The notes beneath the pieces were generated by a model. That model made no database searches, was not told where the DNA came from, and saw only the letters and a program-made list of their open reading frames with translations. The position numbers and the translations under genes are program-made. A stretch of DNA of 64,000 nucleotides from Pomacea canaliculata. Its lineage: Eukaryota > Mollusca > Gastropoda > Architaenioglossa > Ampullariidae. Shown here one piece after another: positions 1 through 12,000 of this stretch. Location of the stretch: positions 13,446,074 through 13,510,073 of the forward strand of contig NC_037595.1 of assembly GCF_003073045.1 (NCBI RefSeq). The letters are read 5' to 3'. Positions within the stretch are counted from its first letter, which is position 1; every line of letters begins with the position of its first letter.

Positions 1-3000
1 AACTTACATTTCTGATAATAGACGATCAGTTAGTTGTGAAGAGGTTAGAAGTTCATTTTTGTCTCAGCTTCTTTTTGTTTCAACAACGATTTAAAGATCA
101 GATAATACACGATTTCTTATTACATAGCTGTTGCATAGATTACAGCATGTAACTAATTTATTCGCTGGGTTTTTTTTTTCTCAAGTTGAGATATCTTAGG
201 AAAACGTTCGTCATGATGTGATACAAGGATAATGAAACTTACCAGATTGAAATCAAACTGTTTTTCCGGTTGACATGGTTGATAAATTGCTATCTGTATA
301 TACCCTGCTCTGCTTTTATGCATACTTATTAATATTGAATTTTAGTTATAAAGTACTGTATTATTACTTACTACATTTTAAAATGTACTTTGTAAAGTTA
401 TATTTTTTATTAAATATAAATTTTCCACTCGTTCTTGAATACCATTTTTACTAGATATTAGAAGGTGTTTTACTCTTGGAAAAAGAGAGTGGTCCTTTCC
501 AACATTGTAGAAAAGAAACGACTTCATTTTTAAAAGAATATTTTGTGTTATTCTTTCCTTTCTTTTTTTTTTTTTTTTTGTTTGTTACTGTCTGTAGAAA
601 CTGTAGACATAAAGTATCAACGATTACTGTTGCCCTTTGCGCTGATGTAAATCCACAGACACGTACCACGTGAGCGGCTGGAGCACTTTCACTGAGATTC
701 ACTGAGGCGTGTCGAGCTTACTGTGCTCACGTTTGCTGTACTGTGACATGCATGTCGACATTTACAGGACACCTTCAGTCATCAGCCGCCTTTAATGCCT
801 CTTTAATTTGTTTATATCTCAGAAGGACGAGGCAGTTCTTGTAATAATTAAGCGTGTTTTTCCGTTGTACACATTTCATGTTCCCTCCTCTTTGATGCTG
901 CTGCTAAGTGCAGATGAGTATATTTTTTGTCTAGAATGGGATGTTATATTTTGAAAAGTGTTTGTTACTGGATTATTAAAATATTAAAAGGAGAAACAGT
1001 GTACCCTTCATTTTCCTCGGGAGCAAATACCCTGAAGGGGTTCTTATTTCTAAAAAGGCAGTTTAAGTTCACTGAGTAGAACTTCAACTGCTTAGTGGTG
1101 CACTGCGCCTGCGTTTGCCTGAGCGGCTGAACTACTTGTCTGAACTAATACACCTCCTGGTACAAGTGGCTTCCTTGATTTACAGACTTCCTTCAGATAA
1201 ACACAACAAAAATCGAGTGTAAAGATTTGGCATTTACTGACATGATATATCTTGTAAGATCACCTTGTTAGATAACAGCCGATGAAGACGAGAGTTGTTT
1301 TGTGGAGAAGGGCTGATGGAATGTTTTGTGAGTCACTAGTATTTTTCACATGAAACCTGTTTTTCAAGCGTCGTAGTATCCGTTAGAGTTAATAGAGGAC
1401 TTGGCAGTATGCAGCCTTCGCTTTTGCAGTGATAAGCTTTACTTAAAGCTTGTAGTCCAAGTAATCCATTCACACACACACACATATCTGTACTACAAGC
1501 ACGCACGCGTGACAGCACAGACGCACGCACAAATTTAATAACACAAGTTAATAAGAAGCTTAGAATAATAATCTGCTCATGATGACAGCTCAACGTCAAA
1601 GTTCATCGACATATATGTCATATTCAGAAACTGATTTAGTGAGCTCCTTATTTCACCGTTTTTAACGCGGTATCAACATTCATTTTCACCTAGAAGGCAG
1701 CCTCTTGCAATAAATTTTTAAAAGTTTGATGTACAAATAACAAAGAGAGGAGCCTTATTTTCTACCATAACCCACCCTTACACATCATAAAAATGAACTG
1801 CTTCCATGTAGGATTGCTGTGGCAGCTGTTTTTCCATGTCTGATTGTATTTTAGTAGAGGCTTGTGTATTTAAATACGTAGATCAGATGCTGTATGTGTA
1901 ATTACACGAAATTCTTCGTGTTATAAAACACGATAAAAATCTCACGAACTAGAGAAAGCATAATGTTATCTTTCAATTCGTATGTAATATAAAATGTGCC
2001 AATAGTCACTTGAGTTATCGAAACTTTCATCTTTGCAGACGTGTATCCTTTACATTTGATGATCAAATTAACCTGAAATCGCATAAAGCTTTGCAGGCAT
2101 GTTTCGCGATCTCTTATCACAACATTGTCTCCTTATGTTTGAGGAATTTGAAAACAAAAATGGTGATAATCGAGGATTAAAGAAAATGCGGCGAGTTTTT
2201 CGATGATAGCTCTGCGGCTTTCTCATTGATTTCTGGTTATTTATGGCGATTGTCTGCAAAACGGTCCCCTCTCTCCCCTTTCACCTTACAGTATATTTAA
2301 AGTACTTTGTATTAAAGATGATAACGTAGTGAAGTGGTTCACTGTAACAACTTATTTATGAAATAACCAGTGCTCTGTAATCAGTTGCCCTTGTAAACAC
2401 TGTCTTGTAACATATTCGGTCTCAAAGATGAACCTCTGCAATGATGGACATATCGACGACCTCTCTGCCCTGGTGATGTGTCTTAGCAGATCGTGTTGGT
2501 AGTAACCATAAGCTGCACTCAACCTCTCGTTCCTTTATTGAAAGCTCGTGTGATCAGGGAAAGCTTTTGATGTGTGAGGGCGACTGTGAACTGCGAATGA
2601 AATTCGGACAACTTGCTTACTTATGTATCTGTTTACTTGATTACATTACCTGCAAGTATGGTGTAAATGTTTTGCTTTTGTACTGACGCTGATTTATTCA
2701 ACTCGATTTTACCTTCTGCAACTTTCACTTCTGATTAGATTACGGTAAAAAGATTTATACATTTTTATGGGTGTAGAGTCCAATACATAGCACACTCTCT
2801 TCTCTTGGCATATAGGAAAACAAGAAGCCCCGGATGTGTTATACACAAATGTCTGATTGTTCTTTTCAGGAGATTTAATTGCTAAGGTTTTAGTAAGTTG
2901 AAGTTCCTGTTCGAAGCTATCATTAAGCTATAAACCCTGAAACATATCTTTTACACAATTTGTTTTCTTATAATCGTCTTTTTTTTATATTTGGATAACT

Positions 3001-3093
3001 TATTCAAATTCACATGTTCGCGTATCTAAGCAGCAAGGCTATGCAATTTTTAAAAAATTATTTAAAATACAGTAACTGAGGGGAGTGCCGAGT
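1..3093. other. no gene recognised
   Basis: AT-rich sequence with only short chance open frames. I see poly-T at about 561-579 and a short CA run at 1471-1484. No splice-linked coding exon, RNA gene or transposon end was recognised. Confidence 0.6.
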
Positions 3094-3101
3094 TACCTTT
3101 C

Positions 3102-3439
3102 CAGTGTTGTCCATGGGAATGGGAATCCCATGGGATGGGATGGGACAGCACACATTTGTATTTCCCATGGTAGTCGATACTTGATATTGCAAAATAAATT
3201 TACTGTTATTTCATTCATCAAGGATTTAAATCTTTCCTTTGAATCATCTATTGTATTTGAAGTAGCAGGAATTATAGAATAAAAGCCGAAAAGTGGTTTT
3301 CAGTGTTGTCCATAGGATTGTTATTACCATGGGAATCCCATGGGAAACGTCCCGTGGGATGGGATGGGACGGGACAGGCATAAATTGCCATGGGACGGGA
3401 TGGGACGGGATAGAAAAATATGTCCCATGGACAACCCTG
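3102..3439. mobile_element. hAT-type non-autonomous DNA transposon (MITE), complete, with 8-bp TSD
   Basis: The left end reads CAGTGTTGTCCATGGGA. The reverse complement of the right end reads CAGGGTTGTCCATGGGA. These are imperfect terminal inverted repeats of the CAG-starting kind known from hAT elements. The element is flanked by an exact 8-bp direct repeat, TACCTTTC, at 3094-3101 and 3440-3447, the target-site length hAT transposases make. The inside has no transposase and holds GGGAT/GGGAC-rich stretches near both ends. A second end-like copy, CAGTGTTGTCCATAGG, starts at 3301 and suggests an internal duplication or nesting. Seen: ends and duplication. Inferred: hAT family. Confidence 0.85.
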
Positions 3440-6181
3440 TACCTTTCGACTCCTTCGAGTGTCTGCGCTTAATTGTCTTGTATTATATAAGTACTGCTGA
3501 CTATACAGACCTCTACTATTTTGTGATACTACGGCTGCTGTGTTTTATTCTGATACTTTGAATTGATCTGGAATACTCTTATTGAAATTGTTACATGTAT
3601 TAACAGAGCACAATAAACTTGTACAATATTTTCGATAAATATTTTCCTTGTCTTAACCTTCAGTTTTGTTCCGTCCTGTTAGGCACATTGCATAAGGGGT
3701 CAGTTGTGCAACATAGTTCTAGTTTTTAACACTCTAAGGCCTTTAATATGTTTAGTTTAAACAGTTTTATCAAAAGTTCCTAATCGCGTTGCACAACACA
3801 ATTTGAGTACAATTTTAAAATACTACTTAACGGATTGTTTACTCTTTAAATGTAAGTCTAGCATGACAAAGATTCGTGCATGGCAGACTTAGTGAGTTGT
3901 GAGTATGCTCAGTTGTGAATGCGACAGAGTGTAAACAGATCACTCGACATGTCATCGCCTTTTCCTCTAAAACTTGACCTCTGAAGTTCGCTTAGTAGAC
4001 CCCCGCTCCAAAAAAATGTATTTAAACCAGATTTTTGATTGTCCAAACTGACTGAGATTATGTGAACGTAGATAACAAAGATATTCTCTGTCACTTGTTA
4101 GGGTCGCATTGCTTAATCACATAAAATCCTCTCAGTTCGACATCCTTGTCTGTGGCCAAAGCGGATGCAGAGCCTTGTGTGGACGTAGCGCCGTCACGCG
4201 GTGATGAGCAGGTCATCGTGACCTGTAGGTCTCAGTTGTTTTTTCTTAGGAGAAGCACAAGTAGTTGCAGTGCCTTTTGTACACACCTATGAAAAGCCTG
4301 ATTGTGCTCTGTGCACGGCTGAGTGAGCTGCTAAATAAAGCGAGACATAAACAAGTCTTGCGAAACACAGGTTAAGCTCACCATCCCCTCCGGTCATCTT
4401 CACAAAATGCAAACGAAAGTAAGAACATGCTTGAAATATTTGCACACACTAAGTTCGTGAAATAAGAACGAAAACAGGGAAACAACGACAACACATCAAC
4501 ACAACATTTGAGAGTGCGTTGCAAACCACCCGGGAGGTACCTACCCTGACTACCATTCAAGCAACGTAGGTCACAACCAATGTTAAACTCTCTTGCTTCT
4601 CTTTCAATACCCTCGACACTTGATGCAAGCTACTCACAACAGGATTTATAGGTTTAGAATTTGTATCTGGGGGATAATGAAACATCTGACAGCTGTTTTC
4701 CTCACACCAGTCTCTACGAGTTGCGAGTGCTGTCGGTGAAGGCGCGTGCACATCATGTTACACCTTCTTCTTGCTCTTTGATGTCTGCTTGCAGCGGCGT
4801 CACCCACTGTCGTTAGCACGACAGGTAAGGGGATATTACCCGCATGATGGTAAACAAAACTCTTCAAGCGAATAGCAACAAGGGTGTTATTAATGTCTTC
4901 GTCACAGACGCCTACTGAACGGTGCAACTATTTTTTACTTGAGAACCACGTGATACGCAAGTCTACATCTGCATGTTGCTCTTTATATTAATACCCACCC
5001 AGTCCCATCCATTTACTCCTTTCACTTCTGCTTAACATTGACTTTCATGGTATTTATAGGGCGCGGATCAGTTCCACAAAAGTAAGCCGAGGTAAATAGT
5101 TTCACTTCTTGGGGCTAGCCCAGGGGAACAACTAATCCTCGTTGGAAAAAAAGATTAAAGCTGACGCCCTGCTCATGTAGGAAAGGCTCTAGAAAGTAAT
5201 CTTCATTAAAGCTTTGTATTATTACAGCTTAGAACCCTTCCTTTGACTAAATGTTGGGAAGAAACAAGGTTAAAGTCTATATCAGCACCAGCATTGCAGG
5301 ACACATGCAGGTCTTGAAAGATGAGAAATGTCTATCACACTAGACGTGGTCCACTTGTCGCTGTCATCGTGAAGAAGAAGCTGCATCTCGCCCTGCTATC
5401 TTCGACGCTTATCACAGAAACATTGCTTGAAAGGAATAGGGACAATTCTTAGAATTTTTACACACACAAAAAGAAACAATTTTTGGAGTCATGAGTCGTG
5501 TTTACTCAACACTTTTCAGAATCAGTTTTTGCGACCCCAGTGAACGTTTTCATGATACGAAACCCTGCGTGCAAAACGCCCTCGCTCGCCCTTTCGAAAA
5601 GGTCGAAGTGGGTCAGTGGGGTGGCTGGCCAGCAAGTCTCACGTCCGCTTCCGAAACTCCTTCTCGTGTCAGGATGAAAACGATGACTACAAAAAGGGGG
5701 TGGGGTTGGGATGTAGGACACAACGAGAACATGAAACACATGAAACACAGCTCCATGACCTTTTCATCCCTTGGTTGTGGCAATAACCGTTTGGTTTCTC
5801 ACGAGATGTGGGGTTGTTGCCCGCTGCTCGCGTGGTCCATCGGCGCAAAACGCTGAGACTGGGTGATAGACGGCTACAGACCGGAAACGCGTGGTACTGA
5901 TTAGTCGACGGTGATTAACACAGCAACTACACGAGTACCAGTGGGTTTCAGGGCTAGGGTTCACAGTGGGCCCCTGCTGAGCAATTTTGGGCCCATGAAA
6001 AATACAGGTTGTGCGCCATTCCACACACAAAAGATTAAAGATTCTTTTCTCTGTCACCCGGTAAGGGGTGGAGATTTTAAAAATATCTCCATACATAGTT
6101 TACATACATTCCTATCTTTATAAATAGTATCTGTTATTGACATACACATACTCACTGGTGTATGACAGCTTCAAAAAACAG

Positions 6182-6182
6182 C

Positions 6183-6225
<43 letters not shown>
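6182..6225. repeat. (CAA)n microsatellite
   Basis: About 14 uninterrupted CAA units followed by a purine-rich stretch. Confidence 0.95.
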
Positions 6226-6383
6226 GAAAGTAAAAAGGAAAAAAGGGAAACAAACTCTATCATCATTCATTCTTTCCTTCTTCTAGAATCTAGCCTCATC
6301 GTGTATCAGTTTAAGGTAGTCAAGTAAATGAAAGTATATGAACACATGTAAACAAATGATAAACATGCTTTTGTTCTCACTGT

Positions 6384-6417
6384 CATTCATATACATTCAT
6401 ATACATTCATATACATT
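6384..6417. repeat. 10-bp tandem repeat, about 3 copies
   Basis: The unit ATTCATATAC is repeated head to tail three times with a partial fourth copy. A CA run lies close by at 6472-6490. Confidence 0.9.
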
Positions 6418-8869
6418 CTTTACTATTTCTTTACTCCCCTTTCATCCCAATATATAGTATCTCACACTCGCCCACACACACACACACACATGTTATCAGT
6501 TCATTTAGTTCACCACCCTTAGTAAAATCTTCACGAATCTGTTAAGAGTTAATCTGCTGAGTGTCTTTTTTATTTGTTGAAGGAGATAACTAATGTGTGG
6601 ACTAAATCTTGAGGCCGACTAGCCGCCATCTTACTACTCGTAAGGCGAGACTACCTCCCTGTCTAGGGATTCCTTGCTACTATCTTAGCATTGTTTATGC
6701 CCTGTAAACATTCCATGTTTATGTTTTTGTGAACTTCATTATTATTTTTATTTCAAAAACAATGAAGTAGATGTCAATCAGTTCATATTCCATGCTGGTT
6801 TTCGTGACATTACGGGTGGTAAGACGGGTGCGTGTGGGCGTCCAATATGCTACAACAGGCGGAGGGTATATAGATAATTATAGACTAATGGCTATGACAA
6901 AGCGACAGATTTGATTGCCCAGATGACCAAATTACAACTCTTTTAAAAATCTCTTTGATTTAGTATCAACACCCACCTACTATTGTGACACCCTACTCTC
7001 TAGTCACACTTTACACGTGTTTCGTGTTCAGTTCTCGCCCCTGAGGTCGGAGCCGTGACGCAAAGTTTAATTACAGTAACCGCTCGTCACGCACCGAGGG
7101 TCGGATCCCTGGGTTCATATTTCGTCTCGGTCAGCTGCTTCTATTTTCTTTAAATCCTGCGCGTGAGACATTATTAACAGGGTCAGCAGCTTGGCAATGA
7201 TTTGACTTCGTGCTGTACCATATCTAGTCTTATTTGTTGGTTCGGAGTAATGTTCAGCAGCAGTTCCAATTACTCTCGCCAAGGTGATCGATTGCCAGCA
7301 CAAACAAATATAGAACAGGCCTTGAGTTTGTTTCCTCTACTAACACATCGTGCGATGTCACAGATAGGACTGACTGTCGTTTCCGCCAGCAGCTGATGCT
7401 GCTTATGGAGTCGGACTGAGAGTAAATTAATTAAATACATAGTCACGTGACTACATCTGACTAGAGGTCGTCTCCTATGGCTCATCGTCTTCTTCGTGGT
7501 TAAGCCTCTTGCTTGATTGAAAATTTTGAAATTGAAAATTAATATTTTATATTGAATGGCAGCAAATACATAGTTCCTCTACCGCTACCGCTAAAAGTTC
7601 CACATCTTATCCTTACAACCATGTCTTACAGAGTGTTTACGGTAATACAAAGACTTTTACAAATGTGGTTAAACGTTTGTTCGTTATTTTCTACTTCAAA
7701 AGGACCTCATTGTCTAAATGGGTGACACGAATTGACAATTAAGCGACGCCCTCGTGTCACATCCTAGGTGAACTGTTAGACACTTCAAAACTACAGGCAC
7801 GAGTACCCAGTCCTTTAAAACCAACTGTTCGCCGACTGTTGTTAACCGGATACACCTGGGGATTGTCTAGATAACTGAGTAATCTCAATCAAGCTTCCTT
7901 ATTTTCTTTTCCTCGTACACAGAAGCGATCTACTCATGCGAAGGAGAGGAGGAGGAGTGAAAAGATAAAGCAGAGAATCTGCTCCATCGGGCAGTGAGAC
8001 AATTGATTATGCGAGGGGTATTCACTGAGTATTTAAAGGGAACTAAGCAGGATGCTGAGAAGGAACAGAGAGTCAACAACAATGGTATGGAAAGAAGAGA
8101 GCCGGAAGGAAATAGAAGGAGAAAAAAAGAAGAAAGAGGGAGGGATCGGGAGAGTGAGAGACGGGGGTAGGGACACGAGAAAAAGATGACAGTAAGAGGA
8201 TGGGAGGATAGTAAGAAGACAGGAATGAGCGTAGAAGATACTTGGGTACATGCTAGACAGTCTGTGTTTCAACATGACTATTTAACCGCCACGAAGTCTT
8301 TGGATTTTTTTTAAAATGTAGTAGACAGAATAAACAATAACGATTTGCTGTTAAAGTTTGCTTGAACTTATGTATTATAGTTAAATAGTGGTGTAGGAAG
8401 ACATTTTAAAGGAAAAGCAAGTAAGAAAACACAAGTGGGGACATAAATATATATTGGCTTTTGATGATCGTTTACCGAATCCATTCACCTGTGGTTACAG
8501 CCACAGATAACATCTTGATAGCAGCACGTGCTGCATTTCTTACTGAACAGAGAAAGTGTCTAGGCGAGATAAGAAAGGTAGGCAAATGATTAATTTGACA
8601 GGTCTTACTTACTCAAGTCTTACTTAAGTCAACTTACTCAAGTAAGTGAACAACAGCTAGAGCGCATGACCGCACCTGTACAAGTATGTATGTCTGTAGG
8701 TCTGTAGGTACGTCTGCGCGCACAGATGTGAGGGAACTACCGGTACATGTTTACGAGTGTAAATAAAATTCTTGGAAATCTCGCACGACCGATTCATTTG
8801 TATGTCCCGTTCCTCCCCATACAGTCCGCGTGACACCAGGTCGTCCCCCCAACACGCACACACAGCACG

Positions 8870-9042
8870 ACAGGCGCAGTCACGTGACCCCTTGCCACAG
8901 TCGCACGGCGAGGGCAGCGCGTGTAGCCGGAAGTACAGCGAGCAGGGCGATGACTAGAGCGACGGCGCATTAGTGGCTAATTCCTGCCGAGGTGACGGTG
9001 TCCCGGCGACAGTCCAGTCGTGGACTAACATGCCAGCCTGCC
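8870..9042 (+). promoter_or_regulatory. putative promoter / 5' UTR of the receptor phosphatase
   Basis: A local CpG- and GC-rich patch in otherwise AT-rich DNA, directly upstream of the start codon at 9043. It contains the palindrome GTCACGTGAC (8879-8888, an E-box of the USF/MITF/TFE type) and CCGGAAGT (8927-8934, an ETS-type site). No TATA box is evident. The role is inferred from position and motif content; the transcription start is not determined. Confidence 0.45.
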
Positions 9043-9065
9043 ATGGAGTACACACGCTGTGCTAG
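9030..9065 (+). other. short upstream ORF overlapping the phosphatase start codon
   Basis: An ATG 13 bases before the main start opens a frame of 11 codons plus stop that ends inside exon 1, overlapping the main ATG out of frame. It has A at -3. The main ATG sits in GCCATGG, a stronger context. If the transcript begins upstream of 9030, this could lower translation of the receptor. Confidence 0.4.
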
Positions 9066-9093
9066 TCCCTCTCTCCGCCTCCTCCTCACACAG
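9043..9093 (+). CDS. phosphatase exon 1 (first half of signal peptide)
   Basis: Encodes 17 residues, [17 protein letters not shown], and ends in phase 0 at CAG|GTAAGT. Joined to exon 2 it makes a standard signal peptide. Confidence 0.85.
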
Positions 9094-12000
9094 GTAAGTG
9101 GCCTTGACACCCATCTCATACCTGCATCTCCGGGTGGTGTCCACCCCTGGTCTGGCTTCTCTCGGGGTACGTGACGCAACGATTACCGACCAAGTTTCAG
9201 ACCACAGCAGGGTTTAGAGGATTTTAGATGATATCATGTAGATATGTGATAACATTTGAACATCTTTGGTTCCGATGCCATGTCGAAACACAGACACACA
9301 ATATTTCGTCAACATCGAATCCTTGTTAATGTTGATTTATTGACATCCTGTTCTTGTTGCTTACTTACACTGAACTTCGATGAAGGCTTTTATCGTTGAG
9401 GTTGGTCGTGTTCGAGATTAATTTGATTTTGTGTCGTTACTTTTGTTGTTATCGCCACCTAAAATCGTGACCATGAAGATCTTATTTACAGTTCAAGCTA
9501 AAATGGCTGTCTGTAGTTCCTGCTCTCTCTTCGTGTCGACCTTTGCACTCAGCGTCGCAGTCATGTTAATATTTGAACAATTTTCTTCTTGTTTTTCCTT
9601 GCCATCTCTACAAGGAAGAAATTCGAGGCTTTTAAGAAAGGGCGTGACTGATGCATAGCGCCCTTGACTTCTACGGCTATCTTCCTTTTGTTTACAACCA
9701 TTTTTTTTTTTACCCTTCGACAAAAGTATTTTTCTGTTACGTTTCGTCCCTCGGCCTTCACGACATTTTTAGGTTGCTTAATAGGCTATTGTCTGTTGTG
9801 GCTTCAGGGACAGGATAGCGAAACCCTTTACCCGTGTCCAAACTTGCTAAACCAGTTTTGCGTGAGATACGTGCTGAAGATGAAAGTATACGTGGTATAC
9901 AATACAGAAATAAACGTGGTCTTGTGTGAACTACTTGCTGCGCCATAGACAGCCTACGTCCTGCCCGCCTCTAGGGTCCTCTGTCTCACGCCTGATATCG
10001 AGGTTCCTGGGTTGAGAATGAGGAAACCTGTTTGCGGAATTGAGACGCGTACCCCGGGTAGAGTCGCTACTTTGAATATCGCTCAGCCATAAGGGCACCC
10101 GACATGTTGTTTGGCAGCAGCGGGTAGTAGCATGGACGTGTATGGGTCTGTCTGCCAAGACCAACGCTTAGTCTCTTGCGAAGTTCTCCGCTGTTAGTCT
10201 CGGCGAGCCTTAACAAAAGAATATGAATAAACCGGAAGCTTTGTAGTCTCGTGCCTCGTTTTGGTAGTTAACTGGAAAAAATTCATCTGCCAACAGTCCA
10301 GTAATGCAAGATCGTGGTAGTAGCAACAGCAGCTGTAGCAGAAATCAGTGTCGTGATGGTGATAGCTCATTACAGTAATAGATTGTAGTGGTAATGACGA
10401 TACCTGGAATAGGGTTGATATATTTCATTGTAACATGCTGACTTGGGCGTGATGTTATTACCTACACGGCATTAGTACAACTCAGTATTAATGAATAAAA
10501 GCCGAATCGTAAGTATCATAGACACCGGTCTCTATCGATCTGTTTGTATGTTTGTATCTCTGGACTATGAGTATACATTGTGGCTCTCTACTGACACGTG
10601 CAGTGGTGATGTCACGTGTTAAAGCATACAACATATTCATCTACGATTTTCTGTTCGCAACCTTTTCTGTACCGTTATACCTTTAGAAAAGGGAGCAAAC
10701 ATGAGGGAAAGAATCGTCAACCACATCCATTCAACTAGCGCAGATCGGACACCGCGGTAATCAGCTTGTCCCTCTCCCTTGGGCCTAGCTGTGACTTATA
10801 GTTTAATTCTGTTCTTAACATGGCAAAGTGTCAAAGCATCACAGTGCCAGAGTCCCAGAAATATGTTGGACATAGCTCAACATGTTGACCAAAGTTTGAA
10901 TGTTCCGAATGTTCAACTCAAAGCCATTGGTGTGGTGTCCTATGACCTTCCTACACAACTTGTCAAACATGCCTACATAGTCTACATTTGCTCTGCTAAG
11001 ATGTGCCTTAAAACTTTAGATAGAGCCGGGAGATAAGTTTAGCATGATGATGGTGAAGAAGGATTACACGATGCAGGCTTCCTTATCATATGTGACCAGA
11101 AACTGATGCACTGAGCGTGTGGTAATCCCGCACCTTGACAACCGATGTGGCGGCTTGTGAACTCCTCAAACTTTCAGTTGATGAAGACGTTTCACATGGT
11201 TGGCTTGCCGGAGCATTGACATCCATAGTTCAATATCGAAGAAGACAGACTCGAGACTTACTCAAGCCCATGCGGAGCTTACAGTGAATAATTTGGTCAA
11301 TTCGGTTACCAATATAGTAACTAGAACAGTCAGACCAACTAGTTATATTGTTATTGAACTCAGGAAATTTAGTGTAAGCAGGACATGTCACCTGGGAAGA
11401 TGGGCTACACAAGAGTGTGTTTCCCGGTACTGTCGAAGGTCCGGCCAGGAAGTCAGAAAATTGCAAACAGGATACCTTGCGGCAAATTTCAGTTAGATGC
11501 TATTTTGGAATAAACGAGTTTTTGAATATCTCAGTCTTAGATGAAGAAATATCTTCCCACAGTTCTGTACGCCTACTTTGATGAAGAGAAGAAATTAATA
11601 AAGGTGCTGATTATCGTGAAAAGTAAACTGGAACAAAACCACTAACCATTTTGAAAAAAAAATATAACTGCTTAACTCGACTGTTTGTATAATTTCTGAC
11701 GTGTCACTCTCATTTCCACAGTCATCATTCTAACAGCTTCTGGATACACTTTTTTCCCAGTGTGACCGACTGTCAGTACAGCAAATAATAGCACGATCAA
11801 AGGAAAACAAGCTAAACAACTTTTGTTTCAACTCAAGTTCTCTCCTCTTTAAAGAAATCGGTTATGGGCACGAGCCTACCGAATAAAGAAATTGTCATTG
11901 TCACTGTTCTGTTTGAAGAATAATTAAAATGCCTAAAGCAGCCAATGAGCAACCAATGAGCCTTCCCCGACCAAGAAAAAAAAATATCAAGGACTTGGAA

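Larger units (their letters stand above)
3448..8780. other. no gene recognised; simple repeats only
   Basis: AT-rich intergenic DNA with an AAC array, a 10-bp repeat, a CA run and a purine-rich stretch at about 8078-8200. A 121-residue open frame at 5491-5856 has no recognisable domain and an equally open opposite strand, so I do not call it a gene. Confidence 0.55.

Noticed and set aside
5491-5856. 121-residue plus-strand open frame
   Set aside because: No recognisable domain or splice context, and the opposite strand is also open; likely chance in a GC-richer patch.
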